A DNA stretch of 64,000 nucleotides from Alphaproteobacteria bacterium (GTDB taxonomy: Bacteria; Pseudomonadota; Alphaproteobacteria; Ferrovibrionales; Ferrovibrionaceae), in the NCBI GenBank assembly GCA_947473805.1, contig CANJGB010000021.1, forward strand, positions 1 to 64,000, read 5' to 3'. This document shows positions 36,471 through 45,160 of this stretch, piece by piece; position 1 is the first letter of the stretch; each line of letters opens with the position of its first letter. Under the pieces are notes generated by a model. That model worked only from the letters and a program-made list of their open reading frames with translations, was not told where the DNA came from and did not search any database. Made by a program: the position numbers and the translations under genes.

Positions 36471-37538
36471 TTACAGGAACTTGTTGATATCGGTGGAGCT
36501 GTCCACGTTGAGCTTGTCGTAATGCTCGTCGAGGAACTTGGCGCCCCGCTCGCGGCCCAGCTCGAACAGCCAGGTCAGGAACTCCCAGTCGGCATTCAGC
36601 TTCGATGACACGCCCAGCTTGTTCAGCTGGTCTTCGGCGTCGACAGTGTGCAGCAGCATGCGCTTCAGGCGGCCGCCATCGTCGAACCCGCGGTCGATCA
36701 GCGAGGTGACGAAGTGGATGGCGCGCATTTCACGCATCAGGCTGGAGTTGAAACTCAGCGTGTTGACGCGGTCCAGGATCGCCTGGGCCGTGGTCGGCAC
36801 TTCCGGAATGTTGATCGGGTTGAGCTGGACGATCAGCACGTCCTTGCTCTCGCAATTGTAGATGATCGGGTAGATTGGCGGGTTGCCCATGTAGCCGCCG
36901 TCCCAGTAGCTCTGGCCGTCGATGACGACCGCCTGGAACATGAACGGCAGGCAGGCCGAGGCCAGAACCGCATCGACCGACACGTCGGTCTTGTCGAACA
37001 CGCGCAGGCGGCCAGTCATCACGTTCGAGGCGCAGATGAACAGCTTCACCTTTTTCGCGGCATGGATCTTGTCGAAATCGACGACTTCCGAGATCACGTC
37101 GCGCAGCGGGTTCGCGTTGCTGGGGTTCAACTGGTACGGTGAGAAGACGCGCGAGATGAAGTCCATGAACATGAACCCCGGCGACATCTCTAGGCTGCCC
37201 GGGCTCTTGGCGAACATCTTGTCCATCGGCGTGGGCTTCAACGGACCCTTGGCCGACGCTTCCGACACCTTGCGCCAGAACGTGCGCAGCGCCTCTCGGG
37301 CACCCTCGTTGCCGCCGATCGACAGGCCATAGGCCGTGACCGCGGCGTTCATGGCGCCGGCGGACGTGCCGACAATGCCCTCGATCTCGATGCTCTTTTC
37401 TTCCAGCAGGCGGTCGATCACACCCCAGGCGAAGGCGCCGTGTGCGCCGCCGCCCTGCAGGGCCAGGTTGATGACTTTCTTGCCATTACGATCGGTCGGC
37501 GCAGTTCCGCCGCTTCCTGTTGCCGGCTTTTTAGCCAT
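36471..37538 (-). CDS. Patatin-like phospholipase
   Basis: 355 residues with the oxyanion motif GGGAHGAF (29-36), nucleophile elbow GTSAG (57-61, Ser59) and catalytic DGG (213-215). Patatins hydrolyse acyl esters of lipids; this group, sitting between bdhA and adc, has been suspected to act on PHB granules or associated lipids, but this is context inference. It is 29 bases from adc and 30 bases from bdhA. No signal peptide. Confidence 0.88.
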   Translation of the reverse strand: MAKKPATGSGGTAPTDRNGKKVINLALQGGGAHGAFAWGVIDRLLEEKSIEIEGIVGTSAGAMNAAVTAYGLSIGGNEGAREALRTFWRKVSEASAKGPLKPTPMDKMFAKSPGSLEMSPGFMFMDFISRVFSPYQLNPSNANPLRDVISEVVDFDKIHAAKKVKLFICASNVMTGRLRVFDKTDVSVDAVLASACLPFMFQAVVIDGQSYWDGGYMGNPPIYPIIYNCESKDVLIVQLNPINIPEVPTTAQAILDRVNTLSFNSSLMREMRAIHFVTSLIDRGFDDGGRLKRMLLHTVDAEDQLNKLGVSSKLNADWEFLTWLFELGRERGAKFLDEHYDKLNVDSSTDINKFL

Positions 37539-37568
37539 TTAACCTACCCCCAAACAGCCAGAATTGGC

Positions 37569-38351
37569 TTAGTGCGCCGTCCAACCGCCGTCGACCGGAA
37601 TTGCCGTGCCCGTTATCGATGCGCCACCATCGGACGACAAAAATACCGCCAGCGCGCCAATTTCTTCAGTGGTCGCGAATTTTCCGGTCGGTTGCTCTTT
37701 GAGCAAGACCTTCTTTATCACGTCCTGCTCGCTCATGTTGTGCGTCTTCGCCTGGTCGGGAATCTGCGCCGCCACCAGCGGCGTCCAGACATAGCCCGGG
37801 CAGATGGTGTTGGCGGTGATGCCGAATTCTGCCGTCTCCAGCGCCGTGACCTTGGTGAAGCCGACGACGCCATGCTTCGCCGCCACATAGGCCGACTTGA
37901 ACGGCGAGCCGACCAGGCCGTGCGCGGAGGCGATGTTGATGATGCGGCCCCACTTGCGCGCCTTCATGCCGGGCAGCACGGCCTTGGTCGAATGGAAGTT
38001 CGACGACATGTTGATCGCGATGATCTGGTCCCACTTGGCGTCCGGGAACTCGTCGATCGGCGCGACATGCTGGATGCCGGCATTGTTGACCAGGATGTCG
38101 ACCTTGCCCCAGGCCTTTTCGACATCCTTAACCATGGCGACAATGTCCGCCGGCTTGCTCATGTCCGCCTTGGCGAACAGGCAGCGCACCCCGTGCTTGG
38201 CGGCGATCTCCTTGACCAGCGCGTCCGACTGGGCGTCGGCCGCGAAACTGTTCAGCGCCACGTCGCAGCTCTGGGCCGCCAGCGCCTGTGCAATGCCAAG
38301 GCCGATGCCACTGGTCGAGCCGGTGACGATGGCCGTCTTACCCTTCAGCAT
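37569..38351 (-). CDS. bdhA: 3-hydroxybutyrate dehydrogenase
   Basis: 260-residue short-chain dehydrogenase. NAD-binding TGSTSGIG (10-17), catalytic Ser142, Tyr155 and Lys159 (YVAAK) are present, and the end GTAIPVDGGWTAH is typical of BdhA. It oxidises D-3-hydroxybutyrate, released from PHB, to acetoacetate. First gene of the operon with the patatin-like protein and adc, giving a route 3-hydroxybutyrate to acetone. Confidence 0.92.
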   Translation of the reverse strand: MLKGKTAIVTGSTSGIGLGIAQALAAQSCDVALNSFAADAQSDALVKEIAAKHGVRCLFAKADMSKPADIVAMVKDVEKAWGKVDILVNNAGIQHVAPIDEFPDAKWDQIIAINMSSNFHSTKAVLPGMKARKWGRIINIASAHGLVGSPFKSAYVAAKHGVVGFTKVTALETAEFGITANTICPGYVWTPLVAAQIPDQAKTHNMSEQDVIKKVLLKEQPTGKFATTEEIGALAVFLSSDGGASITGTAIPVDGGWTAH

Positions 38352-38444
38352 GGAAATCCCCCAATCTATCGCCCGCAGCCGGAAATTCCCCCCTCCGCCG
38401 CGAGCCCCCGCCGTAATGCCGTATGTGATATTAGCGACAGACTA

Positions 38445-39275
38445 TTAAGCTTTCAATACATCCACACCGGGAAGATTGAGGCTGGCCATGAGGTGGCGGA
38501 CCTCCTGCCGGGCGCCAACATGTGACAGGGTCAGTTCGACCCCGGCGCCCGGATCGCCCAGGTCCATCAGGGTCAGCCCGTTCAGGAACAGTTCCCGGTA
38601 AATCACCCGCTCGCCAAACCCCGGCGCCAGGCGGTAACCGATCCGGCCGGCCAGCTTTTCCAGCACCTGGCCGACCAGTCGCTTGTTACGGGCGTCCAGG
38701 TGGGACAGCCGGTTGCGCATGACGATCCAGTCCACATTCCCCTTGTCGCGGGCGAAGCGCTGCTTGCGCTGCTCCCAGACCATCAGGCTGTAGTGGCTGG
38801 GCTTGCGGACCCGGAAGGTGTCCGGGTCGATGTCCGCGAGCAGGTCCAGGTCGACGAAGCTGTCATTGACCGGGGTGATCAGGGTGTCGGCCACCGCGTG
38901 GCCCAGATGCGACAGGTTGGTATCGCTGCCGGGACAGTCGATGACGATGAAGTCATTAACCGGCCGCATGGCCTCCAGCGCGGCCTCGAACCGGGCCTGC
39001 TCGTCGGCCTGGGCCTCGGTCCGGGTATCGGCCATGCCATTGGTCACGACCGCATAGTCCGGCATCGGCAGCTTGACGCCCTTGCGGGCGACGAACGCCT
39101 GCCGGTTCTCGACATAGCGGCCCAATGAGCGCTGCCGGCCGTCGAGGTCGATGGCCCCGACCCGGCGTCCAAGCTGCAGCAGGCTGACGACGACGTGCAT
39201 CGCCGTAGTCGACTTGCCGGAACCGCCCTTCTCGTTGCCCAGCACGATGACATGGGCCGATTTCTGTTCCGTCAT
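38445..39275 (-). CDS. mipZ: MipZ-type ParA-like ATPase
   Basis: 276 residues. The deviant Walker A KGGSGKST (residues about 17-24) and DLDGRQRSLGRYVENR identify MipZ, the alphaproteobacterial inhibitor of FtsZ that forms a gradient from the ParB-bound poles and sets the division plane. It is typical of Caulobacter-related bacteria. It stands between bdhA and the divergent lhgO gene and appears as a single gene. No ParB gene is in the window. Confidence 0.92.
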   Translation of the reverse strand: MTEQKSAHVIVLGNEKGGSGKSTTAMHVVVSLLQLGRRVGAIDLDGRQRSLGRYVENRQAFVARKGVKLPMPDYAVVTNGMADTRTEAQADEQARFEAALEAMRPVNDFIVIDCPGSDTNLSHLGHAVADTLITPVNDSFVDLDLLADIDPDTFRVRKPSHYSLMVWEQRKQRFARDKGNVDWIVMRNRLSHLDARNKRLVGQVLEKLAGRIGYRLAPGFGERVIYRELFLNGLTLMDLGDPGAGVELTLSHVGARQEVRHLMASLNLPGVDVLKA

Positions 39276-39372
39276 GACTCGTCCTTATACGCTACGCAGG
39301 ACGGCGGAATAGACCCACGCCGCCATCCCTCGTCAAGCTTGACATTGTAGCGCGTCGCCGGACACTCCGCGC

Positions 39373-40491
39373 ATGTCTGACAAGGTCGAATGTATCGTAG
39401 TTGGCGCCGGCGTGGTCGGCCTCGCCATCGCCCGCGCGCTGGCGCTGCAGGGGCGCGAAGTCGTGGTGCTCGAGGCCGAGGGCGCGATCGGCACCGGCGT
39501 CTCCGCCCGCAACAGCGAAGTGATCCACGCCGGCATCTACTATCCCGCCGGCAGCCTGAAGACCGGCCTGTGCGTCGCCGGCCGCCGCCTGCTGTACCCC
39601 TATTGCTCCAGCCACGGCGTCGCCCACAAACAGGTGGGCAAGCTGATCGTCGCCAGCGACGAAGACGAGATTGCCGTCCTCGAACAGCTCCGCGCTGCCG
39701 CCGAGGCCAATGGCCTGGACAGAGAGGACCGCCTGCAATGGCTGGATGGCGCGGCAGCGCGCAAGCTGGAACCATCGTTGAAGTGCGTGGCCGCCCTGCT
39801 CTCGCCCGCGACCGGCATCATCGATGCCCATGGCCTGATGTTGGCCTATCGTGGCGACCTGGAGGATCGCGGCGGCGTCGTGGCCCTGCACGCCCGACTT
39901 GTCGGCGCGGAACGGACAACCGGCGGCTTCCGCACCCGCATCGTCTCGGAAGGCGCCGAAACCGAACTCGACTGCACGATCCTCATCAACAGCGCCGGCC
40001 TCGGCGCCCAGGCTGTGGCGGCCAGTATCGCCGGCCTGCCCGCCCCGGCCATCCCGACGCTTTACACCGTGAAGGGCAATTACTTCACGATTGGCGGCAG
40101 GCCCGCCTTCACGCGCCTGATCTACCCGGTGCCGGTAAAGCACGGCCTCGGCGTGCACGTGACGCTAGACCTCGCCGGGCAAATGCGCTTCGGACCAGAT
40201 ACCGAGGCGGTGGATCGGCTCGACTACACCGTCGATCCGCGCCGCGCCGATGTCTTTTATGAGGCGATCCGGCGTTACTGGCCCGCCCTGCCGGACGGCG
40301 CGCTCACTCCTGCCTATGCCGGCATAAGACCGAAGCTGCAGGGCCCCAACGATGGCTTCAGGGATTTCGTCATCCAGGATGGCGCGCACCACGGCCTGCC
40401 CGGCCTGGTCAACCTGTACGGCATCGAAAGCCCCGGCCTGACCGCCTCGTTCGCCATTGCCGACATGGTCGCCGGCATGGTCGCCCGCTAG
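39373..40491 (+). CDS. lhgO: L-2-hydroxyglutarate oxidase-like FAD oxidoreductase
   Basis: 372 residues of the DAO fold. [20 protein letters not shown] is the FAD-binding start, then [20 protein letters not shown], the L-2-hydroxyglutarate dehydrogenase/oxidase signature. It oxidises a 2-hydroxy acid, most likely L-2-hydroxyglutarate, a metabolic by-product, to 2-oxoglutarate. Its stop overlaps by four bases with the convergent DUF1489 gene. A single gene divergent from mipZ. Confidence 0.85.
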   Translation: MSDKVECIVVGAGVVGLAIARALALQGREVVVLEAEGAIGTGVSARNSEVIHAGIYYPAGSLKTGLCVAGRRLLYPYCSSHGVAHKQVGKLIVASDEDEIAVLEQLRAAAEANGLDREDRLQWLDGAAARKLEPSLKCVAALLSPATGIIDAHGLMLAYRGDLEDRGGVVALHARLVGAERTTGGFRTRIVSEGAETELDCTILINSAGLGAQAVAASIAGLPAPAIPTLYTVKGNYFTIGGRPAFTRLIYPVPVKHGLGVHVTLDLAGQMRFGPDTEAVDRLDYTVDPRRADVFYEAIRRYWPALPDGALTPAYAGIRPKLQGPNDGFRDFVIQDGAHHGLPGLVNLYGIESPGLTASFAIADMVAGMVAR

Positions 40492-40910
40492 AGCAGGCCC
40501 AGCTGCTTCAGCTCTGCCATCAGCGACGCCGGCATGGCATTGGCCGCCTTGCTGCCGGCCTTCAGGTCGCGCGGCGCATCGGCACCATCGAAGTAGCGCC
40601 AGCCCTGGTGGGCGCGACGTGGCTGCGGCTCCACCGGCACCAGCACGCGCTCCATCTTGATCGCGCAATAGGTGCCCTCATCCTCGAAATGAACGGTGTC
40701 GAAGCCGACCAGATTCTGGCGAACGGCGATGAAGCCTTTCACGATCCAATACATCGAACCGCCGTCCAGCAATTCCTCGGCACGCTTGGGCATGTGTCGC
40801 GTGTAGTGCAGCACGGCCTTCGCGCCGCCCTGCCGCCGGCTCTTTTGCACCTTGGCCAGATGCTCAAGGGATTCGATGCCCACCGCGACCTTGATCAGAT
40901 TGACGGTCAT
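40488..40910 (-). CDS. DUF1489 family protein
   Basis: 140 residues, [20 protein letters not shown], with [20 protein letters not shown] and [20 protein letters not shown], matching DUF1489, a soluble alphaproteobacterial protein of unknown function. It is last in a run of four genes, 2 bases after the HMG-CoA lyase stop. Relation to leucine breakdown is only by position. Confidence 0.85.
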   Translation of the reverse strand: MTVNLIKVAVGIESLEHLAKVQKSRRQGGAKAVLHYTRHMPKRAEELLDGGSMYWIVKGFIAVRQNLVGFDTVHFEDEGTYCAIKMERVLVPVEPQPRRAHQGWRYFDGADAPRDLKAGSKAANAMPASLMAELKQLGLL

Positions 40911-40912
40911 AC

Positions 40913-41815
40913 CTACAGCTTCGCCTTCATCGCCTTCGCCACGCGCGATGCCGGCGGCCGGCCCAGCGCATCACTGATGAACCACGCCGCGCGAACCAGC
41001 GCCTTCAGATCGACGCCAGTCTCAATGCCCATGCCGTCCAGCATGTAAACAACATCCTCGGTCGCAACGTTGCCGGTTGCGCCCGGCGCGTAGGGACAGC
41101 CGCCAAGACCAGCTGCCGCCGCGTCAATGGACGTGATGCCGACCTCGAGTGACGCCAGGATATTGGCCAGCGCCTGGCCATAGGTGTCATGGAAATGCAC
41201 GCCCAGCCGGTCCAGCGGCACGTCGCGGGCGCAGGCCTCGATCATCGCCTGCACGCGCGTCGGCGTGCCAGTGCCGATGCTGTCGCCCAAGGCCACGTCG
41301 GTGCAGCCCATATCGATCAGCGCCTTGGTCACGCGTGCTGTCTGCGCCGGGGCAATCGGCCCCTCGAACGGACAATCCACCACGCAGGACACGAAGCCGC
41401 GCACCTCGATGCCGTGCCTCGCCACCTCGGCCATTACCGGACGGAAACGCTCGAGACTTTCATCAATGGTGCAGTTGATGTTGCGCTTCGAGAAAGTTTC
41501 CGACGCTGCGGCAAACACCGCCGCATGACGAAAGCCCGACGCGATGGCGGCCTCAAGCCCTTTGATATTCGGAATCAGCGCCTGATACACCGCGCCCGGT
41601 CGGCGATGCACCGCCGCGAAGACCTCGGCGCTATCGGCCATTTGCGGCACCCATTTGGGCGACACGAATGCGCCAGCCTCGATATGGTCCAGTCCCGCAT
41701 CGACCAACCTGTCGATCAGTTCGGCCTTCACGGCTGTCGGCACGATCTGCGCTTCATTCTGCAGTCCGTCGCGCGCACCGGCCTCCCACAACAGAATTTT
41801 CGAAGGCAGGCTCAT
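40913..41815 (-). CDS. mvaB: Hydroxymethylglutaryl-CoA lyase
   Basis: 300 residues. The segments LLWEAGARDGLQNEAQIVPT (metal and substrate residues R/D), VGITSIDAAAAGLGGCPYAP and the catalytic cysteine in it are hallmarks of HMG-CoA lyase, which splits HMG-CoA to acetoacetate and acetyl-CoA, the last step of leucine degradation. Start ATG 41815 gives an ATGA overlap with the hydratase gene; a frame three codons longer is possible. Acetoacetate made here could feed Adc or ketogenesis. Confidence 0.93.
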   Translation of the reverse strand: MSLPSKILLWEAGARDGLQNEAQIVPTAVKAELIDRLVDAGLDHIEAGAFVSPKWVPQMADSAEVFAAVHRRPGAVYQALIPNIKGLEAAIASGFRHAAVFAAASETFSKRNINCTIDESLERFRPVMAEVARHGIEVRGFVSCVVDCPFEGPIAPAQTARVTKALIDMGCTDVALGDSIGTGTPTRVQAMIEACARDVPLDRLGVHFHDTYGQALANILASLEVGITSIDAAAAGLGGCPYAPGATGNVATEDVVYMLDGMGIETGVDLKALVRAAWFISDALGRPPASRVAKAMKAKL

Positions 41816-42600
41816 TTCGCCCATCCCGGCTTGCGCTTCTCGAAGAAGGCTGCGAGGCCCTCCTGCCCCTCCGCCGAGGTGCGCGCCTCGGCAAGGAACG
41901 TCGCGGTCGTGCGCATCAACGCCTCATCGGCCTGATGACTGGTAACAGCATCGATCAAGCGTTTCGACTCCCGCATCGCCCCGGGCGCGCCGGCAAGGAA
42001 GGCGTCGACGAACCGGTCGCGTGCCGCATCCAACGCCGCCTCATCTTCGGCCACTTCGTGCACCAGCCCCATGTCGCGTGCCTGGACGCCGTCGAAACGC
42101 TCGGCGGTGAGGAACAGGCGGCGACAATTGCGGGCACCCATGGCCGCCTCAAGATAAGGCGAGATCATTGCCGGGACAAGGCCGAGCCGCACCTCGCTCA
42201 ACGAGAAGACCGCGTTCTTCAGCGCCACCGCCACATCGCAGGCTGCGGCCAAACCGGTGCCGCCGGCAAAGCAATTGCCATGCACCAGCGCTAGGCTGGG
42301 CTGCGGCAGAACCTGCAGCGCCTTGAGCATGCGGCCCAGCGCAATGCCGTCATTGATGTTCTGTTCGCGGGTGAACGCTGCCGCCTGCTTCATCCAGCCC
42401 AGATCAGCGCCGGCCGAGAAACTTTTGCCCGCACCGCGCAACACGACGCAGCGCACATCGGCGCGCTGGCCGAGCGCCGCGAATGTCGCGTCCAGGCCGG
42501 CGATCAGTTCAGCGTTGAAGGCGTTGTGAACTTCGGGCCGATTCAGCGTTACGGTTGCCACACCGCGGCCATCCACATCGACCAGATGCCCGAACGTCAT
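41812..42600 (-). CDS. Enoyl-CoA hydratase/isomerase, likely methylglutaconyl-CoA hydratase
   Basis: 262 residues of the crotonase fold. The oxyanion segments GAGKSFSAGADLGWMKQ and LVHGNCFAGGTGLAAACDVA are present, and the residue set SAGADLGWMK resembles methylglutaconyl-CoA hydratases more than FadB. Next to HMG-CoA lyase in an overlapping operon, it would hydrate 3-methylglutaconyl-CoA to HMG-CoA. The carboxylase and isovaleryl-CoA dehydrogenase of the path are not in this window. Confidence 0.85.
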   Translation of the reverse strand: MTFGHLVDVDGRGVATVTLNRPEVHNAFNAELIAGLDATFAALGQRADVRCVVLRGAGKSFSAGADLGWMKQAAAFTREQNINDGIALGRMLKALQVLPQPSLALVHGNCFAGGTGLAAACDVAVALKNAVFSLSEVRLGLVPAMISPYLEAAMGARNCRRLFLTAERFDGVQARDMGLVHEVAEDEAALDAARDRFVDAFLAGAPGAMRESKRLIDAVTSHQADEALMRTTATFLAEARTSAEGQEGLAAFFEKRKPGWAK

Positions 42601-42603
42601 CTG

Positions 42604-43206
42604 TTACCAGCCGCCCGTGGCCAACCACTGATCCACCATGTCCAGGCGGTCATTCCCCCAGAACGGTTCGCCGTCGATGAAGATGAAGGGCGAGCCAAAC
42701 ACGCCGCGCGCAATGGCCTCGTCGGTGACTTCCTTGACCTTTGCCTTGGTCGCCGGCAGTTCGATGCCGGCCATGAAGGCCGCGCGGTCGACCCCAAGGC
42801 TGGCAGCAATGTCGGCGACGATACCGCTGTCGGAAATGTCGCGGTCCTCAGCGAAATAGGCGCCGTACACGGCGCGGTCAAAATCATGGACGACTGCCGG
42901 CTTGCTTTCGCCCAGCCAGTAGTGTCCCCGCGCCGCCGCAATAGTGCCGAGCGGAAATTTCGACGGGAAGCGGAACGGAACGCCGTGCAGTCGCGCGCTG
43001 CGCAGGAAGTCATGCTTGGAATAGTCGCCCTTCAGCGGATAGCTGACCAACGGCTGCGTGCCTGCGATCTTGAACACGGCGCCCAGCATGTAAGGCTTCC
43101 AGTCCACGGTGCGGCCATGTTTGGCGGCGATGGCGTCGATCCGGTGACTGGCCACGTAACCGTAGGGCGACGAGTAGTCGAAATAGAATTCGAGCGGCTT
43201 GGCCAT
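42604..43206 (-). CDS. 2-hydroxychromene-2-carboxylate isomerase-like (DsbA/GST kappa fold)
   Basis: 200 residues beginning LEFYFDYSSPYGYVASHRID, the thioredoxin-fold start in which Ser takes the place of CxxC, then the four-helix insert and a C-terminal GSPFIFIDGEPFWGNDRLDM. The family includes the naphthalene-path isomerase and kappa glutathione transferases, so the exact reaction is not sure. First gene of the four-gene unit with the hydratase, lyase and DUF1489, three bases before the hydratase. Confidence 0.85.
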   Translation of the reverse strand: MAKPLEFYFDYSSPYGYVASHRIDAIAAKHGRTVDWKPYMLGAVFKIAGTQPLVSYPLKGDYSKHDFLRSARLHGVPFRFPSKFPLGTIAAARGHYWLGESKPAVVHDFDRAVYGAYFAEDRDISDSGIVADIAASLGVDRAAFMAGIELPATKAKVKEVTDEAIARGVFGSPFIFIDGEPFWGNDRLDMVDQWLATGGW

Positions 43207-43250
43207 GATGGTCCTCCCGGGCAGATGTTAATGCGGCGCGAAAGCCGGGG

Positions 43251-45032
43251 CTATGGCCGAGCGAAGAAAGTTCGCAGGCGCCGGATCAACGGGTGGCGGG
43301 ACCAGCGAACTTCATACGGCTCCAGTTCGATGCCGGCGGTCGTGACCCGATTACCGGCCATCGCCTGGACCACCAGCTCGATTGGCCCCAGCGCCAGCCG
43401 GTCGCCCACGACCGGCCGGCGACGCAGCCGACGGGCGATGAAGTCCGCCAGTGGCATGTTTCGCTCTGGCGTGGTTACCGGGAAACAATAGAAATCGGCA
43501 ACCGTGCCCAGCGTCGCGTTGCCCTCCAGCGTGAACTCGCCGAACACTGCGGAATCCTGGCTGCGCCGGACCGGCCGCGCGGCGAACAACTGGTCGAGGC
43601 CCAGCATCTGCTCGGGCGGGGCGACGACCAGCACCAGATCGTCCGCCTCGAGCCGGGGCAGCTTTTCGCGCGCCATGACCGTTCCCTCGCGGATCACGGA
43701 CAGGACGCGGCAGCGTCGTGGCAGGGGAAGTTCGGCAAAAGGGTACCCGATGGCGCGGCTGGTCTCCGAAACGCGATAGGCTGCGATGTCGCGGTCGATG
43801 TCGGCGCCTGTAAGGTCGACCGAGAGACGTTCGCTGGCATCGGACGACGCCGGCAGTTCCAGGTCCAGCAACCGTGCCGCCCGCCCGATGGTCCAACCCT
43901 GGAGAGCAAGCGATGTGAGGACCACGACGAAGGCAATGGCGAAGAACGTCTCCGCGCCGGGCAGGTTTGACAGCACCGGTACGGTGGCGAGGAAGATCGG
44001 CACGGCGCCGCGCAGACCGACCCACGACACGAAGATCAACTCGCGCAGTGAGAACCGGAACGGCGCCAGGCACAGCGCCACCGCAACCGGCCGTGCCACC
44101 AGCATCAGCACCGCGGCGATGACCAGCGCCGGGCCGATGTCCGGCACCAGCTTGCTGGGCGTTACCAGCAAGCCGAGCATCAGGAACATGATGATCTGAC
44201 TCAGCCATGCCAATCCGTCATGGAAACGGCCGATCAACTGTGAAGCGCGGTGGCGCCGGTTGCCAAGAATGAGACCCGCGATATAGACCGCCAGATAACC
44301 GGAAGCTCCCACCTCCTGTGCGCCGCCGAACACGGCCAGCGCAAAGGCGAAGGCGAAAATCGGAAACAGGCCGGATGCCAGTTCGACCCGGTTGAGCAAC
44401 CACACCAGCGCCATGCCGCCGAGGAAACCGATCAACGCGCCGCCCGCCATCTGCGTGACAAGGTCGCGGACCAGTTCCCACCATTGCGGCGCGCCGGCCT
44501 GGCTCAGCAGTTCGACACACAGGATGGTCAGGAAAATCGCCATCGGATCGTTGACGCCGGATTCAACCTCCAGCGTCGCGCTGACGCGCTTCTGGATCTG
44601 CATGCCGCGAATGTTCAACAGGAAGAACACGGCGGCCGCGTCGGTCGAGCCGACGATGGCACCGACCAGCAGCGATTGCAGTGGCGACAGCCCGGCAAAG
44701 AAATGCGCCGCCAGCCCGACAATCGCGGCGGTGATGAGGACGCCAAACGTGGCGAGGCTCAGCGCCGGCCAGGCTGCCACCTGGAAGGATTCCTTGCGGG
44801 TGCGCAGGCCGCCGTCGAACAGAACGATGGCCAGGGCGACCGACCCGATCAGGTAAGCCAGCCGGAAATCGTTGAAGATGAAGCCGCCCGGCCCCTCTTC
44901 GCCGGCCAGAACGCCGAGGCCGAGGAACACCAGCAGCAAGGGTGCGCCGAACCGGCTGGACAGCAGTCCGGCGAAGATGCTGGCCAGGACCAGCAAAGCG
45001 CCGAAAAATATCAAATGATGGAGATGGTCCAC
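43251..45032 (-). CDS. Potassium/proton antiporter, CPA family (CvrA/NhaP2-like)
   Basis: 593 residues. The first 390 have about 12 membrane helices of the CPA fold (LLVFLGLGVLAGEEGPGGF, LQSLLVGAIVGSTDAAAVFF with the double-Asp region). After that are a TrkA-C domain (about 400-480) and a transporter-associated C-terminal domain. It exports K+ (or Na+) against protons to regulate volume and pH. A single gene, divergent from the AidB-like gene with 128 bases between. Confidence 0.87.
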   Translation of the reverse strand: MDHLHHLIFFGALLVLASIFAGLLSSRFGAPLLLVFLGLGVLAGEEGPGGFIFNDFRLAYLIGSVALAIVLFDGGLRTRKESFQVAAWPALSLATFGVLITAAIVGLAAHFFAGLSPLQSLLVGAIVGSTDAAAVFFLLNIRGMQIQKRVSATLEVESGVNDPMAIFLTILCVELLSQAGAPQWWELVRDLVTQMAGGALIGFLGGMALVWLLNRVELASGLFPIFAFAFALAVFGGAQEVGASGYLAVYIAGLILGNRRHRASQLIGRFHDGLAWLSQIIMFLMLGLLVTPSKLVPDIGPALVIAAVLMLVARPVAVALCLAPFRFSLRELIFVSWVGLRGAVPIFLATVPVLSNLPGAETFFAIAFVVVLTSLALQGWTIGRAARLLDLELPASSDASERLSVDLTGADIDRDIAAYRVSETSRAIGYPFAELPLPRRCRVLSVIREGTVMAREKLPRLEADDLVLVVAPPEQMLGLDQLFAARPVRRSQDSAVFGEFTLEGNATLGTVADFYCFPVTTPERNMPLADFIARRLRRRPVVGDRLALGPIELVVQAMAGNRVTTAGIELEPYEVRWSRHPLIRRLRTFFARP

Positions 45033-45160
45033 CGTCCGCCATTCCCGTCTAGCGACTGGCGAAACCTGCCACGCTATTGATTCGATTTGCCGATTGCCAA
45101 ACTATGGTCTGGCGCGGTTTCGAGCAACCAAGAAGCCCGCGGGCGGAGGAGATTTCACCC

